Source: Marinobacterium zhoushanense (GTDB lineage: Bacteria > Pseudomonadota > Gammaproteobacteria > Pseudomonadales > Balneatricaceae). From it: DNA of 64,000 bases. Below the pieces are notes generated by a model. It made no database searches. It was not told the origin of the DNA and saw nothing but the letters and a program-made list of their open reading frames with translations. Of the stretch, positions 29,290-38,822 are shown piece after piece (positions within the stretch are counted from its first letter, which is position 1; the number at the start of each line of letters is the position of its first letter). A program made the translations under genes and the position numbers. The stretch lies in the NCBI RefSeq assembly GCF_014641945.1, contig NZ_BMIJ01000002.1:248001-312000 (forward strand), read 5' to 3'.

Positions 29290-29673
29290 TCAGCGCCGGA
29301 TCAGAGCGGTCTCGACCATCAGCAGGATCACCGAGGTGATGTTGGCCACCAACGCCCCGCCGGCAAAGGAAACCACACTGGCCATCACCTCCGCCTCCAT
29401 ACCGCTGGCGGCGATATGCTCGCCGTACGCCCAGATGCCGGCGGAGATGATCAACTGCAGGTCAGCCACCAGACTGGTGGCCAGCATCAGCGCGCCAAGG
29501 TGGCTGCGATCGCCGAATTTGAGAACGGTGCAGATCAGGCTGACCACCAGGGCCAGGAACAGTTCGAGCACATCGTGGTGGTCCGGGTTATCGATCTCGC
29601 CGATAAAAAAACCGAAGTTCAGCGTCAGCGCCAAAACGATAAAGAAAGCGAAGATCACCTTTTCGCGATTCAT
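29290..29673 (-). CDS. DUF6394-like membrane protein
   Basis: A 127-residue inner-membrane protein with four hydrophobic helices and a short periplasmic or cytoplasmic loop EIDNPDHHDVLELF. Such proteins occur next to RCK-containing potassium channels. I chose the ATG at 29673 because AAGGAG lies nine bases upstream; a longer reading to 29718 has no such site. The stop is four bases before the channel start. The biochemical role is unknown. An accessory subunit of the channel is a reasonable guess from position. Confidence 0.8.
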   Translation of the reverse strand: MNREKVIFAFFIVLALTLNFGFFIGEIDNPDHHDVLELFLALVVSLICTVLKFGDRSHLGALMLATSLVADLQLIISAGIWAYGEHIAASGMEAEVMASVVSFAGGALVANITSVILLMVETALIRR

Positions 29674-29852
29674 CCGTGCATACTCCTTATGTACACTCAC
29701 GCCGATTACTCTCATCAATTGTATAGGCAGTCGCCCAACGCATACCAGCGGAACCCCGAGGCGACTACCAGAGTCAGAGCAGTGAATCCGACCATCTCAC
29801 CGGAGCTTCCAGGCTGAGATAACAACACTACAGGAGCGGTAAAGGATTGCGA

Positions 29853-32705
29853 ATGCAGAGCCTTAATTCGACACTGATACGTTTCACCCTGCTGCTATTG
29901 GTCGTGCTGGCGCTGCCGGTACGCGCAGCACTTCCGATCCAGAGCCCCAACGACAGCCGCCAGTACGAGGTGTTCAGCCTGTCCAACCGGATGCAGGTGG
30001 TGGTGGTATCCGACCCGGACAGCGACAAGGGTGCGGCCTCGCTCAGTGTTCAGGTCGGCAGCGGGGACGACCCCAAAGGCCGAGAAGGGTTGTCTCATTT
30101 TCTTGAGCACATGCTGTTCCTAGGTACCGAAAAATACCCGGAAGCGGACGCCTACCAGCAGTTCATCAGCGCCAATGGCGGCAGCCACAATGCCTACACC
30201 GCATTCGACCACACCAACTACTTTTTCGACGTCAAGGCCGACGCCCTGCCTGCCGCGCTGGATCGTTTCTCGCAGTTTTTCATCGCCCCGCTGTTCACCC
30301 CCGAATACGTGGACCGCGAGCGTCATGCAGTGCACTCCGAGTTCAAGGCCAGGATCCGCGACGACGGCCGCCGCCTGTACGTGGCCGGCAAGCTGGCGCT
30401 GAATCCGGACCACCCCTACAGCCAGTTCGCCGTCGGCAGCCTCGACACCCTTGCCGACAGGCCGGATAGCCCGGTGCGTGAGGACCTGATCAAGTTTTAC
30501 AACAGCCACTACTCCGCCAACCTGATGACGCTGGCGGTGGTGGGTCGACAGTCGACAGCCGAGCTGCGCCGGCTGGTCGAGGAGCGCTTCTCGGCGGTCG
30601 CCGACCGCAACCTGAAAGCACTGAACATCGACGCCTCCCTGTATAAGGCTGACCAGCTACCGATTCAGCTGGATGTGGTCACCCTGATGCAGACCCGTTT
30701 ACTCGAACTAAGCTTCCCGATCGCGCCGATACGCGAGCACTGGGACAAGAAACCGGTCCGCTATATTGCCAGCCTGATCGGCTACGAGGGCGAGGGCAGC
30801 CTGCTGAGCCTGCTCAAGCAGAAGGGCTGGGCCCAGGCGCTCGGCGCCTCCGCCGGGATCGATCTGGACAACCAGGCCAGCTTCGATGTCAGCATCGAGC
30901 TGACCGAAGCGGGCCTTGAACACTACACCGAGGTGGTCGCGCTGTTCTTCAGCTATGTCGACGCGCTGAAGGATGCAGGGGTACGTCAGGATCTGTATGA
31001 GGAGGAGGCGTTACTGGCCGCTGCCGAATTCCGTTTCCGCGAGCCGCGTGAGCCGATCCATGAGGTCACCAATCTGTCGCGCAGCCTCGCGCGCTACCCC
31101 AGCATACACCTGCTCGATGCGCCCTATCGCTTCAGCGGCTTCGACCCGGCGTTGATCGGCAGTTATCTGGACCAGCTGACACCGGACCGACTGGTGCTGC
31201 TGCGCGCCGCGCAGGATCTGCAGACCGACCGGCGCACGCCGCGCTACGAGATCGACTACCGGCTCGGCAAGCCCGAGGATCAGGCGCTGGCCCGCTGGCA
31301 GGCACCAAAGGCGGTGGCTCAGCTGCATGCTCGCGGCCAGAACCCCTTTGTCGCCCATGACCTGGAGCTGCTCGCCACCAATGGCGATCCCGATCCGCAA
31401 CCGCAGCGGATCTGGCACAGCGAGGGCGGTGAACTCTGGTTCCTGCAGGATGCGAGTTTCGGCGTCCCCCGTGCCAACCTCTACCTGGCGCTGCTTACCG
31501 GCTCGGCCAATGCCAGCCCGAGGTCCGCGGTGCTGAACGAACTCTATACCCGCATGCTCAAGGACCGGTTGAACGAGGTGCTCTACGATGCCAGCCTGGC
31601 CGGACTCTCGGCCGATATTTACAACCATGCCCGCGGTATCAGCCTGCGCCTGAGCGGCTACAACGAGCGCATGCCGCTGCTGCTCGACGCCATCCTGGAC
31701 GCCGCCAAACAATCGCCCAGCTCCGAATCCCGCTTTGCCCGCATCAAGCAGGCCTTGAGCGAAGAGCTGGACAACGCCCGCAAGGAGAAGCCCTACACCC
31801 AGACCTTCAGTACCCTGTACCGCTCGCTGATGCCGCAGTGGACCGAGGAGGAACAGCTGAAGGCCTTGGCGCCGCTGACCCTGGCCGACCTGCAGGGTTA
31901 CTGGCCGTCACTGTTCAACGACGTGCACATGCGCGGTTTGGCCCACGGCAACCTGAGCGAAGCGTCCGCGCGGCATATGGCGCAGCAGGTCTACGACAAC
32001 CTGTTGAACGGTCGTGCCGCAGCCGCCACGCCGAGGCTGCCGGTTGTGCAGCTGCCCGAGGGGCGGACACTGCATACCACGCTGCCGATCGATCACAACG
32101 ATTCGGCGCTGACACTGTACATGCAGGGTGAAAACACCGAGCTGGGGACCCGCGCCGAGGTGGCGCTGCTCAACGAGATTCTCGCCACCCCGTTCTACAA
32201 TCAGCTGCGCACCGAGCAGCAACTCGGATACATCGTCTTCGCCAACTTCCTGCCGCTCAGCGAGGTACCCGGGCTGGCGCTGGTGGTGCAGTCTCCGGTG
32301 GCCGATCCGGTCAGACTGGAGCAGGCATATAACCTTTTCCTCGACCAGATGCAGACCGCACTCGCCGAGCTGCCCGAGCAGACGCTGGAGGGGTTCCGCC
32401 GCAGCCTGATCTCCCGGATCGATCAGCGAGACAACTCGCTGAAGGAGCGCAGCTCGCGGTTCTGGCGCGAGCTGGACCGAGAGAACACCGAGTTCGATAC
32501 GCCGGAGAAGATGATTGCCGCGGTACAGCAGGTGACCCGAGTGCAGCTTGGCGAACGGCTGAAACAGCTACGCTCTCGCCAACTGGCGGTGCGCAGCTTC
32601 GGCAATCAAAGCAACCAGGGTAATAGTGGCGGTGACGATCGCGAGCTGCTGGACGCGCTCAAGGCTGAGCAGCGCTATGTGCCGGGCAGCGCAACGCTGC
32701 CCTGA
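29853..32705 (+). CDS. M16 family periplasmic metalloprotease (pitrilysin/insulinase type)
   Basis: A 950-residue zinc protease with a Sec signal peptide (cleavage expected after PVRA). The inverted zinc motif HFLEH is at residues 82-86, followed by LGTEKYPEADAYQQFI and NAYTAFDHTNYFF, both typical of pitrilysin (protease III, PtrA). The distal Glu ligand lies in ERHAVHSEF. Four M16 repeats fill the remainder, and the C-terminal half lacks the zinc motif, as in the family. I preferred the ATG at 29853 (AAAGGA seven bases before it) to a TTG two codons earlier. It would degrade peptides in the periplasm. Confidence 0.94.
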   Translation: MQSLNSTLIRFTLLLLVVLALPVRAALPIQSPNDSRQYEVFSLSNRMQVVVVSDPDSDKGAASLSVQVGSGDDPKGREGLSHFLEHMLFLGTEKYPEADAYQQFISANGGSHNAYTAFDHTNYFFDVKADALPAALDRFSQFFIAPLFTPEYVDRERHAVHSEFKARIRDDGRRLYVAGKLALNPDHPYSQFAVGSLDTLADRPDSPVREDLIKFYNSHYSANLMTLAVVGRQSTAELRRLVEERFSAVADRNLKALNIDASLYKADQLPIQLDVVTLMQTRLLELSFPIAPIREHWDKKPVRYIASLIGYEGEGSLLSLLKQKGWAQALGASAGIDLDNQASFDVSIELTEAGLEHYTEVVALFFSYVDALKDAGVRQDLYEEEALLAAAEFRFREPREPIHEVTNLSRSLARYPSIHLLDAPYRFSGFDPALIGSYLDQLTPDRLVLLRAAQDLQTDRRTPRYEIDYRLGKPEDQALARWQAPKAVAQLHARGQNPFVAHDLELLATNGDPDPQPQRIWHSEGGELWFLQDASFGVPRANLYLALLTGSANASPRSAVLNELYTRMLKDRLNEVLYDASLAGLSADIYNHARGISLRLSGYNERMPLLLDAILDAAKQSPSSESRFARIKQALSEELDNARKEKPYTQTFSTLYRSLMPQWTEEEQLKALAPLTLADLQGYWPSLFNDVHMRGLAHGNLSEASARHMAQQVYDNLLNGRAAAATPRLPVVQLPEGRTLHTTLPIDHNDSALTLYMQGENTELGTRAEVALLNEILATPFYNQLRTEQQLGYIVFANFLPLSEVPGLALVVQSPVADPVRLEQAYNLFLDQMQTALAELPEQTLEGFRRSLISRIDQRDNSLKERSSRFWRELDRENTEFDTPEKMIAAVQQVTRVQLGERLKQLRSRQLAVRSFGNQSNQGNSGGDDRELLDALKAEQRYVPGSATLP

Positions 32706-32722
32706 TCAGGGAAGATGGCAGG

Positions 32723-33112
32723 TTAAAGCTCGATTACGTCACGATGGGTTCCGAAAGGCGGCGGCGGGGTCAGTTCCGGTCCCGGCGCCTCTTCCGGCAG
32801 GAGATCGAGTTCTGTCGGCAACTTAGCGTCGCGCTCGATCTGGGCAAACACCAGATCCTCGCCTGTTAGCGGCTTAACCTTGACCGGCTCCACCACGATC
32901 TCATGTATCGGCAGCGGCGCAGAGGGCGCTACAACGGTGACCTCCGGCAAAGGTACTGGCGGCCCCAGCTCAACCACGAAATAGTCCGCCTCATCAACTT
33001 GACGCGTGCCAGGCAACAGCCCCTGCCCAGCAGCCTGGACAGATCCCGATAGGGTCACGGCGCACACCAGTGCGGCTGACTCAAAACTCCATCGGGTAGA
33101 TCGATTCAGCAT
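32723..33112 (-). CDS. Secreted proline-rich protein of unknown function
   Basis: A 129-residue protein with a Sec signal peptide (cleavage expected after SVQA) and a mature part rich in Pro, Val and Glu, with PLPEVTVVAPSAPLP and a terminal PPPPFGTHRDVIEL. No domain is recognised. The start overlaps the 3' end of the exonuclease I gene by 32 bases on the same strand, so expression probably depends on that transcript. The intrinsically disordered look suggests a periplasmic linker or an envelope protein. Confidence 0.6.
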   Translation of the reverse strand: MLNRSTRWSFESAALVCAVTLSGSVQAAGQGLLPGTRQVDEADYFVVELGPPVPLPEVTVVAPSAPLPIHEIVVEPVKVKPLTGEDLVFAQIERDAKLPTELDLLPEEAPGPELTPPPPFGTHRDVIEL

Positions 33113-34535
33113 AGTAAGCCAGTTCTTCCAGTATCTGCTTGTCCCGTTCCGAAGTTGTCGGCAGCTGCGCCAGACGGTTGAGCTCGTCGTAGAAATTCGG
33201 AATGGTCAGGTAACCGTTATTGTCTTCATCGAGCAACTTGCGCGAACGGTATTCCTCCCAGCGCTGATGCTCCTCGTCCTGTAGCGCCTGCGGGTAGTTG
33301 CGCGCCTTGTAGCGCAGCAGCATCTCCTCAAGACGCGGATCCTGGAACGGCAGTTCCAGCGTCGCCAACTCCTCGGGCGCCGCGTTCCGCACCTGCTCCA
33401 TCAGCCCCCGGTCGCTATCGCTGAAGAAACCGCCACTGTAGAGCATATGGTCCGGATCGCCATCCGCCGGCGGCTGGTCATCGGTGTACAGCACCGCCAG
33501 TTTAGCCTGCAGACCAGGCTCCGCGCGCAGCAATGCCAGATGGCGGCGGCAGGTATCACCGTCGATATTGAGCCGTGCCGCCTCGGAAGCGTTCAGCATA
33601 CCGGCAGGTGCGACGATAGGGCAACGGTTGCTGTGCAGCAGTTTCAACGCGATCTCCGGCGCGCCTTCCGGACGCTGGTCATGGCGGGTGTAGAGCAGCT
33701 CGCGAATCTGCTCGACGCTGAGTTCGAACAGCGGTGTCGGGTCGACCCGCAGGTCCCAGACGGCCGCGGCGTTGCGATTGACCGGATGCCAGCACAGCGG
33801 TGCTACCACCGCCGCGTTACCCCACTGCACCGGGTACTTGGAGGAGATGTGCAGCACCGGCTTCATCGCCGGTACATCCAGTAGCGCCTGCACCGCACGC
33901 TTGCCGCGATTGTTCAGCACATAGTTGAACAGTTTGGGCTGACGTTCGCGCACCAGCTTGGCCACCTCGATGGTCGCGTAGACGTCGGACAGCGCATCGT
34001 GCGCCTGCTCGTGGGACAGACCATTGGCGCGGCTCAGGTCCTCCAGACGCAGGCTTGGTGTACCGTCCTCATACTCGGGCCAGTTTATCCCCTCGGGACG
34101 GAGCGCACGGGTCAGGCGCAGCATATCGATTATGTCCCAGCGCGAGCAGCCGTTCTGCCACTCACGGGCATAGGGGTCATAGAAATTACGATAGAGGGTG
34201 TAGCGCGTCACCTCATCGTCAAAACGGATGCTGTTATACCCGACAGCACAGGTACCGGGACGGGAGAGCTCGGTGTGGATAGCGCGAATGAACTCGGCCT
34301 CGCATACCCCTTCTTCCAATGCCAGTTGCGGCGTGATGCCGGTGACCAGACAGGCCTGGGGATGCGGCAGCACATCCTCAGACGGCGCGGCATAAATGAC
34401 CAGTGGCTCTTCAATGATATTGAAGTCGGCGTCGGTACGTACGCCGGCAAACTGCACAGGCCGATCGCGTTTGGGATCGGTGCCGAAGGTTTCATAATCG
34501 TGCCAGAAAAAGGTTTCGGTAGCGTTGGCTGCCAT
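33081..34535 (-). CDS. sbcB: Exodeoxyribonuclease I
   Basis: A 484-residue 3'-5' single-strand DNA exonuclease of the DEDDh class that acts in recombination and mismatch repair. The first active-site motif HDYETFGTDPKRDRPVQFAG is near residue 12, the second GYNSIRFDDEV near 110, and the third HDALSDVYATI (with the catalytic His and Asp) near 180. The SH3-like and helical C-terminal domains follow. The start at 34535 gives the family length. ATG codons at 34559 and 34574 are possible, but they lie close to a TATAC element that could be the promoter -10. The identification is certain. Confidence 0.95.
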   Translation of the reverse strand: MAANATETFFWHDYETFGTDPKRDRPVQFAGVRTDADFNIIEEPLVIYAAPSEDVLPHPQACLVTGITPQLALEEGVCEAEFIRAIHTELSRPGTCAVGYNSIRFDDEVTRYTLYRNFYDPYAREWQNGCSRWDIIDMLRLTRALRPEGINWPEYEDGTPSLRLEDLSRANGLSHEQAHDALSDVYATIEVAKLVRERQPKLFNYVLNNRGKRAVQALLDVPAMKPVLHISSKYPVQWGNAAVVAPLCWHPVNRNAAAVWDLRVDPTPLFELSVEQIRELLYTRHDQRPEGAPEIALKLLHSNRCPIVAPAGMLNASEAARLNIDGDTCRRHLALLRAEPGLQAKLAVLYTDDQPPADGDPDHMLYSGGFFSDSDRGLMEQVRNAAPEELATLELPFQDPRLEEMLLRYKARNYPQALQDEEHQRWEEYRSRKLLDEDNNGYLTIPNFYDELNRLAQLPTTSERDKQILEELAYYAESIYPMEF

Positions 34536-34601
34536 CTCGGATCCGTTTGCGTGGTTCATGTATACTGGGCCCACACACTACCATCGATAGGGATCGCACG
34601 C

Positions 34602-35030
34602 ATGCTTCACGACACAATGAACAGTAACCGACCCTGCCCTTGTGGCTCAGGCCGTTTGTTCAGCGCGTGCTGCGAGCCCGCCCTGACCGGCGTTGCGCCC
34701 GCGGCCACGGCGGAAGCGCTGATGCGCTCCCGCTATAGCGCGTTTGCGCTCGGTGCTGTGGATTACCTGATCGAAACACTGGCACCGGAAAAGCGTCAAC
34801 CGGGCGAGGCCGAGCTATTGACCGAGCAGACCCAGGTCACCACCTGGACCGGATTGACGATACTCGACACCCAGGCCGGCGGTCCGCAGGATCCTATAGG
34901 CGTCGTCGAGTTCGAAGCGCGCTTCGATTCGGGCCCCGATCGTGGTGTGCTGCATGAACGCTCCCGCTTTAGGCGGGAAAACGGCCGCTGGCTCTATGTT
35001 GACGGCGACGTTCAGCTGAAACCAGCCTGA
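34602..35030 (+). CDS. YchJ family protein with SEC-C zinc motif
   Basis: A 142-residue protein of the UPF0225/YchJ family. The N-terminal zinc-binding SEC-C motif CPCGSGRLFSACCEP (CxC-X8-CC) lies near residues 11-25, then MRSRYSAFALGAVDYLIET, and the C-terminal NTF2-like domain with VEFEARF and HERSRF. Such proteins are cytoplasmic and unstudied; SEC-C elsewhere binds SecB or ribosomes. The ATG at 34602 has AGGGAT upstream; an ATG at 34617 is an alternative. It is divergent from sbcB with about 66 bases between. Confidence 0.88.
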   Translation: MLHDTMNSNRPCPCGSGRLFSACCEPALTGVAPAATAEALMRSRYSAFALGAVDYLIETLAPEKRQPGEAELLTEQTQVTTWTGLTILDTQAGGPQDPIGVVEFEARFDSGPDRGVLHERSRFRRENGRWLYVDGDVQLKPA

Positions 35031-35252
35031 GCGAAGAACGGACCGCCCGGATTTAACCGCCTTGTCAAGGCTTTTCCTGCGCGACCCGAGGCCGGTAGAA
35101 TAGCTGCCCGCCCGACAGGGACACGCTGATATTATCAGTACGCCGGGGTATGGAGCCGCCTACGCATACCTTATGTATGCAGTAGCGCCTCGCTCTGCTG
35201 TCTGGTTCTCCGATTGAGTAACCGAGCGCAAAGCGCCGGTCTGTGGTGATTG

Positions 35253-37838
35253 ATGTTTGTAAATCTGTTCAAACCCAAATGGCGTCACTCCAGTGCAGCC
35301 GTACGCGCTAGCGCCGTTGCTCGTCTACGCAAAGACCATCCCGGCCACATCGACATCCTGCGCCAGCTTCTGCTGGACGATAACAGCAGCGAAGTGCGTC
35401 GCGCCGCGCTTGATCGGGTCGACGATCCTGAGTTACTGATTCAGGCGCTGGTCTCTGAGCAGGATCAGCAACTGCGCCTGCATGCCGCCTGCGCCATCGC
35501 CAACTATCTGGAGCCGCTGCCAGAGCAGGAGCAGCGCAACTGGCTCGAGCGCCTGCCGGATACAGCCAGCCTTGCAGCACTGGTGCTCTGCGATGCCGGC
35601 AACCAGGTGCAATACGTCGCCCTGTCCCTGATCGATGACCAGACCACCCTGCTGACCCTCGCCCTGCAGGGCGCCATAGCCCAACTACGGCGATCGGCAG
35701 CCGAGCGTATTACCCAGCCTGAGTTGCTCGACACCCTCTGCCGGGAAAGCCGTGGCAGCGACAAGACGGTGCACCGTATCGCACGGGACATGCTGCAGGC
35801 ATACAAAGAGCAGGAGCGTGAACAGCAAGCCCTGGAACAGAAGCAACGCGAGCTGATCGCGACACTGAATGCGCTGGTCAATGGTCTGGACCACCAGCAT
35901 TTTCAGGCCCGTTTCGATGTAATTAACCGCGAATGGGAGCAGTTGCCGAGCTCTTCCCTGCTCGAACCCGAGTTTCAAACTCTGGCGCAACGCGCTCGCG
36001 CCTTCATCGCTCAGCAGCAGGCGGAACGGGAGCAGCAGGAAGCCAAAGCGCGTGCGGCGGCAGCACATCGCGACGCCTGCGTACAACTGGAGCAGGAGAT
36101 TGACGGTGCCCTTACCCAGGATATCGAGGTCAGCGCGCTACAATCGCTTTGCGACCGGGTCCAGTCGCTCGAACAACAGGGGCCGCTGACCGACGGCCTC
36201 AACAGGCGGTTGAAACAGGCACAGCACTGCAGATCCGCACTGGAACAGTTGCAGCAGCACCAAGACCAGCTCCAGTCACTGCTGCAGCAGCCGCTGGAGC
36301 AGCTGGACAAGGGCTCTATCAATAATCTGCTTCATGCAATCCGCTGGCCCGAAAAGCTGGCTAAGCCGGACCTGCTGGTTCAGGCGGAGAAGCTGCTGAA
36401 AGCGATCGACAAACGCCGGCAGGAGAAGCGCGAACACTCCGACAGACTGGCCTCCCAGTTGGAGGGCAACCTCGATGCTCTGGAACAGGCGATCAGCCAG
36501 GGCGAGATCCGCGTCGCCGTGCGCTGTCAGGATCAGGCCACCGATCAACTTCAGCGACTCAACGGTACCACCGCCCCACAGCTGGAAAAGCGCTACAAGT
36601 CGTTGATCGCGCAGCTGCAGGAGATGAAGGACTGGCAGGGCTTTGCCATCAATGGCAAGAAGGAGGAGCTGTGCGACCGGATGGAAGCGCTGATCGACGC
36701 CGACCTCCCCCCTCAGCAACTGGCCGACCAGATCCGTTCGCTGCAACAGGAGTGGAAATCCCTGGACGCCGGCGCCTGTGTTCATTCGCAGAAGCTGTGG
36801 CAACGCTTCCGCACAGCGGCCGAAGCCGCTTACAGCCCCTGTGAAGCGCACTTTTCAACCCAGCGTCAGCTACGCGAACAGAATCTCAAACAACGCGAAG
36901 AGATCTGCCATCAACTGGGTCAGTTACTCGACAGCATCGACTGGGACAAAGCCGACTGGCCTGCCATCGAGCGGATATGCCACACGGCAAAGCGGGAATG
37001 GAAGCAGTTCTCACCGGTCGACCGCGCGCCCGGCAAAGCAGTTCAAAGCAGCTTCAATCAGCTGATCCGCAACCTGGACCAACGCTTGCGTAACTGGCAT
37101 CAGCAGTGTGCCGAGGCGAAGCGGCAGCTGATATTACGCGCGGCTGAGCTGGCAGAAGCCGAGGATCTGCGCGCGGCAGCCGAAGAAGCCAAGGCCCTGC
37201 AGCGTCATTGGAAAGCGATCGGACCGGCCTTTCGCAGCGAAGAGCGCGCTCTCTGGCAGGAGTTCCGTGCCCACTGCGATACCATCTTCGCACGACTCAA
37301 GGACGACCCGACACCACCTGCTACGCAGATTATGCTCGAGCAATCGCCGGCGCCGATGAAGGAGGCGGAACTGAGTCGATTCAACTCCTGTGCCGAAATG
37401 CTGACCAAAGCGGAAGCGGCAATGCTAGAGGGCGATGCCGAGCTGATCGACAGGATACTGGATACGGTGCGCGGGTCGGTCAAGTCACTGCCCCTCCCCT
37501 GGCGCGCGGCGATGCTGGAGCGTGCCGACGTGGTAGAGCGTACAGTTGAATCCACCGAAGAGCTGGAGCAGCAGTTGGCTGACAGCGAACAGCGTCTACG
37601 TGAGCTGTGTATCCGTCTTGAGATTCTGTTGGGACAGCCAACACCGGACGAGGATCAAGCCAAGCGCATGGAGTATCAGATGCGCCGCTTGCAGCAAGCC
37701 CTTGCCGAGCAGAATCAGAATCCGGCTACAGGCGATGTGATACAACTGGACCTGGAGTGGAAAACGCTGCCCTACAGCGGCGTATTCCCCGAACTGCGCC
37801 AACGCTTCGAGCAGCTGAAGCAACGGACGACTTGTTGA
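35253..37838 (+). CDS. DUF349 repeat protein
   Basis: An 861-residue cytoplasmic protein. The first 190 residues look like HEAT-type helical repeats (VRASAVARLRKDHPG, RRAALDRVDDPELL). The central and C-terminal parts carry several DUF349 coiled-coil repeats, recognisable by EWKQFSPVDRAPGK and HWKAIGPAFRSEERALWQEF. Such proteins are large coiled-coil scaffolds of unknown function. The ATG at 35253 is preceded by GGTGAT; a TTG just before it is less likely. A strong bidirectional terminator ends the gene. Confidence 0.85.
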   Translation: MFVNLFKPKWRHSSAAVRASAVARLRKDHPGHIDILRQLLLDDNSSEVRRAALDRVDDPELLIQALVSEQDQQLRLHAACAIANYLEPLPEQEQRNWLERLPDTASLAALVLCDAGNQVQYVALSLIDDQTTLLTLALQGAIAQLRRSAAERITQPELLDTLCRESRGSDKTVHRIARDMLQAYKEQEREQQALEQKQRELIATLNALVNGLDHQHFQARFDVINREWEQLPSSSLLEPEFQTLAQRARAFIAQQQAEREQQEAKARAAAAHRDACVQLEQEIDGALTQDIEVSALQSLCDRVQSLEQQGPLTDGLNRRLKQAQHCRSALEQLQQHQDQLQSLLQQPLEQLDKGSINNLLHAIRWPEKLAKPDLLVQAEKLLKAIDKRRQEKREHSDRLASQLEGNLDALEQAISQGEIRVAVRCQDQATDQLQRLNGTTAPQLEKRYKSLIAQLQEMKDWQGFAINGKKEELCDRMEALIDADLPPQQLADQIRSLQQEWKSLDAGACVHSQKLWQRFRTAAEAAYSPCEAHFSTQRQLREQNLKQREEICHQLGQLLDSIDWDKADWPAIERICHTAKREWKQFSPVDRAPGKAVQSSFNQLIRNLDQRLRNWHQQCAEAKRQLILRAAELAEAEDLRAAAEEAKALQRHWKAIGPAFRSEERALWQEFRAHCDTIFARLKDDPTPPATQIMLEQSPAPMKEAELSRFNSCAEMLTKAEAAMLEGDAELIDRILDTVRGSVKSLPLPWRAAMLERADVVERTVESTEELEQQLADSEQRLRELCIRLEILLGQPTPDEDQAKRMEYQMRRLQQALAEQNQNPATGDVIQLDLEWKTLPYSGVFPELRQRFEQLKQRTTC

Positions 37839-37852
37839 GTTCGACAGGAATA

Positions 37853-37882
37853 AAAAAAACCGGCGCATGCGCCGGTTTTTTT
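37853..37882. terminator. Bidirectional intrinsic terminator
   Basis: The perfect palindrome CCGGCGCATGCGCCGG (37860-37875) has eight A on one side and seven T on the other, so it forms a GC-rich hairpin with a T run on both strands. It separates the convergent DUF349 and phaB genes. Confidence 0.92.
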
Positions 37883-37895
37883 GTCCCCCAAGGGA

Positions 37896-38645
37896 TCAGT
37901 GCATGTGCTGACCACCGTTGATGGAGAAGTCGGCACCGGTGATATAACCGGACTCTTCATCAGCCAGGAAGGCCACGATGCGGCCGATCTCATCCGGTGT
38001 ACCCAGACGTCCAACCGGGATATTGGAGGCGATTTTCTTCAGCACCTCATCGTCGATCTTGGCCACCATCGCGGTCATGATGTAGCCCGGCGATACGGTG
38101 TTGACGGTGACGCCCTTGGATGCAACTTCCTGTGCCAGCGCCTTGGTAAAGCCATGAATACCGGCCTTGGCAGCTGAGTAGTTACACTGACCGAACTGGC
38201 CTTTCTGAGCGTTGATAGAGGAGATGTTGATAACGCGTCCGAAGCCCTGCTCCAGCATCGGGTTGATGACCAGGCGAGTCATATGGAACATGGAATCCAG
38301 GTTGGCACTCAGCACCTCATCCCACTGCTCCCAGCTCATCTTCTTGAAGGTGCCGTCGCGGGTAATACCGGCGTTGTTGACCAGTACGCTGATCTCGCTG
38401 CCGGTCAGCTCTTTAACGGTCGCCACGCACTTGGCGCAGGACTCGGCATCGGTGACATCGCCATACGCGACCTCGATATCATAACCGTCGGCTTTCTGCT
38501 CGGCCTGCCAGGCTTTGGCTTTCTCGTGCTTACCACCGCTGTTGTAACCGGCAACCACCTTGAACCCGGCATCGGCCAGTTTACGGCAGATTGCTGTACC
38601 CAAGCCGCCGGTACCGCCAGTTACCATTGCTACTTTCTGACTCAT
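37896..38645 (-). CDS. phaB: Acetoacetyl-CoA reductase
   Basis: A 249-residue short-chain dehydrogenase that reduces acetoacetyl-CoA to (R)-3-hydroxybutyryl-CoA with NADPH for polyhydroxybutyrate synthesis. The nucleotide motif TGGTGGLG is at the start, NNAG near 90, the catalytic Ser-Tyr-Lys set is carried by ISSINAQKGQFGQCNYSAAK, and the C-terminus is ITGADFSINGGQHMH, typical of PhaB/PhbB. The MSQKVAMVTG start at 38645 has GAGGGG upstream. No phaA or phaC is in the window, so the pathway is completed elsewhere. Confidence 0.93.
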   Translation of the reverse strand: MSQKVAMVTGGTGGLGTAICRKLADAGFKVVAGYNSGGKHEKAKAWQAEQKADGYDIEVAYGDVTDAESCAKCVATVKELTGSEISVLVNNAGITRDGTFKKMSWEQWDEVLSANLDSMFHMTRLVINPMLEQGFGRVINISSINAQKGQFGQCNYSAAKAGIHGFTKALAQEVASKGVTVNTVSPGYIMTAMVAKIDDEVLKKIASNIPVGRLGTPDEIGRIVAFLADEESGYITGADFSINGGQHMH

Positions 38646-38822
38646 AATATCGCACCCCTCTAGTTTCCATCTGAATACCGGCAAAACACCGGCTTTTTTA
38701 ATTCTGTATTTAATACTGTGCGTCTATCCCTATCGTTTGATCATAGTACGATGAGCGCAGGGATCACAACCGCCAGGCCGTTTTTGCTGAGGAAAGGTTA
38801 AGAGATAGATTTGACGTACAGG

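Noticed and set aside
38684..38702. CCGG-N7-CCGG followed by a T run on the plus strand
   Set aside because: The stem is only four bases, and no plus-strand gene ends nearby.
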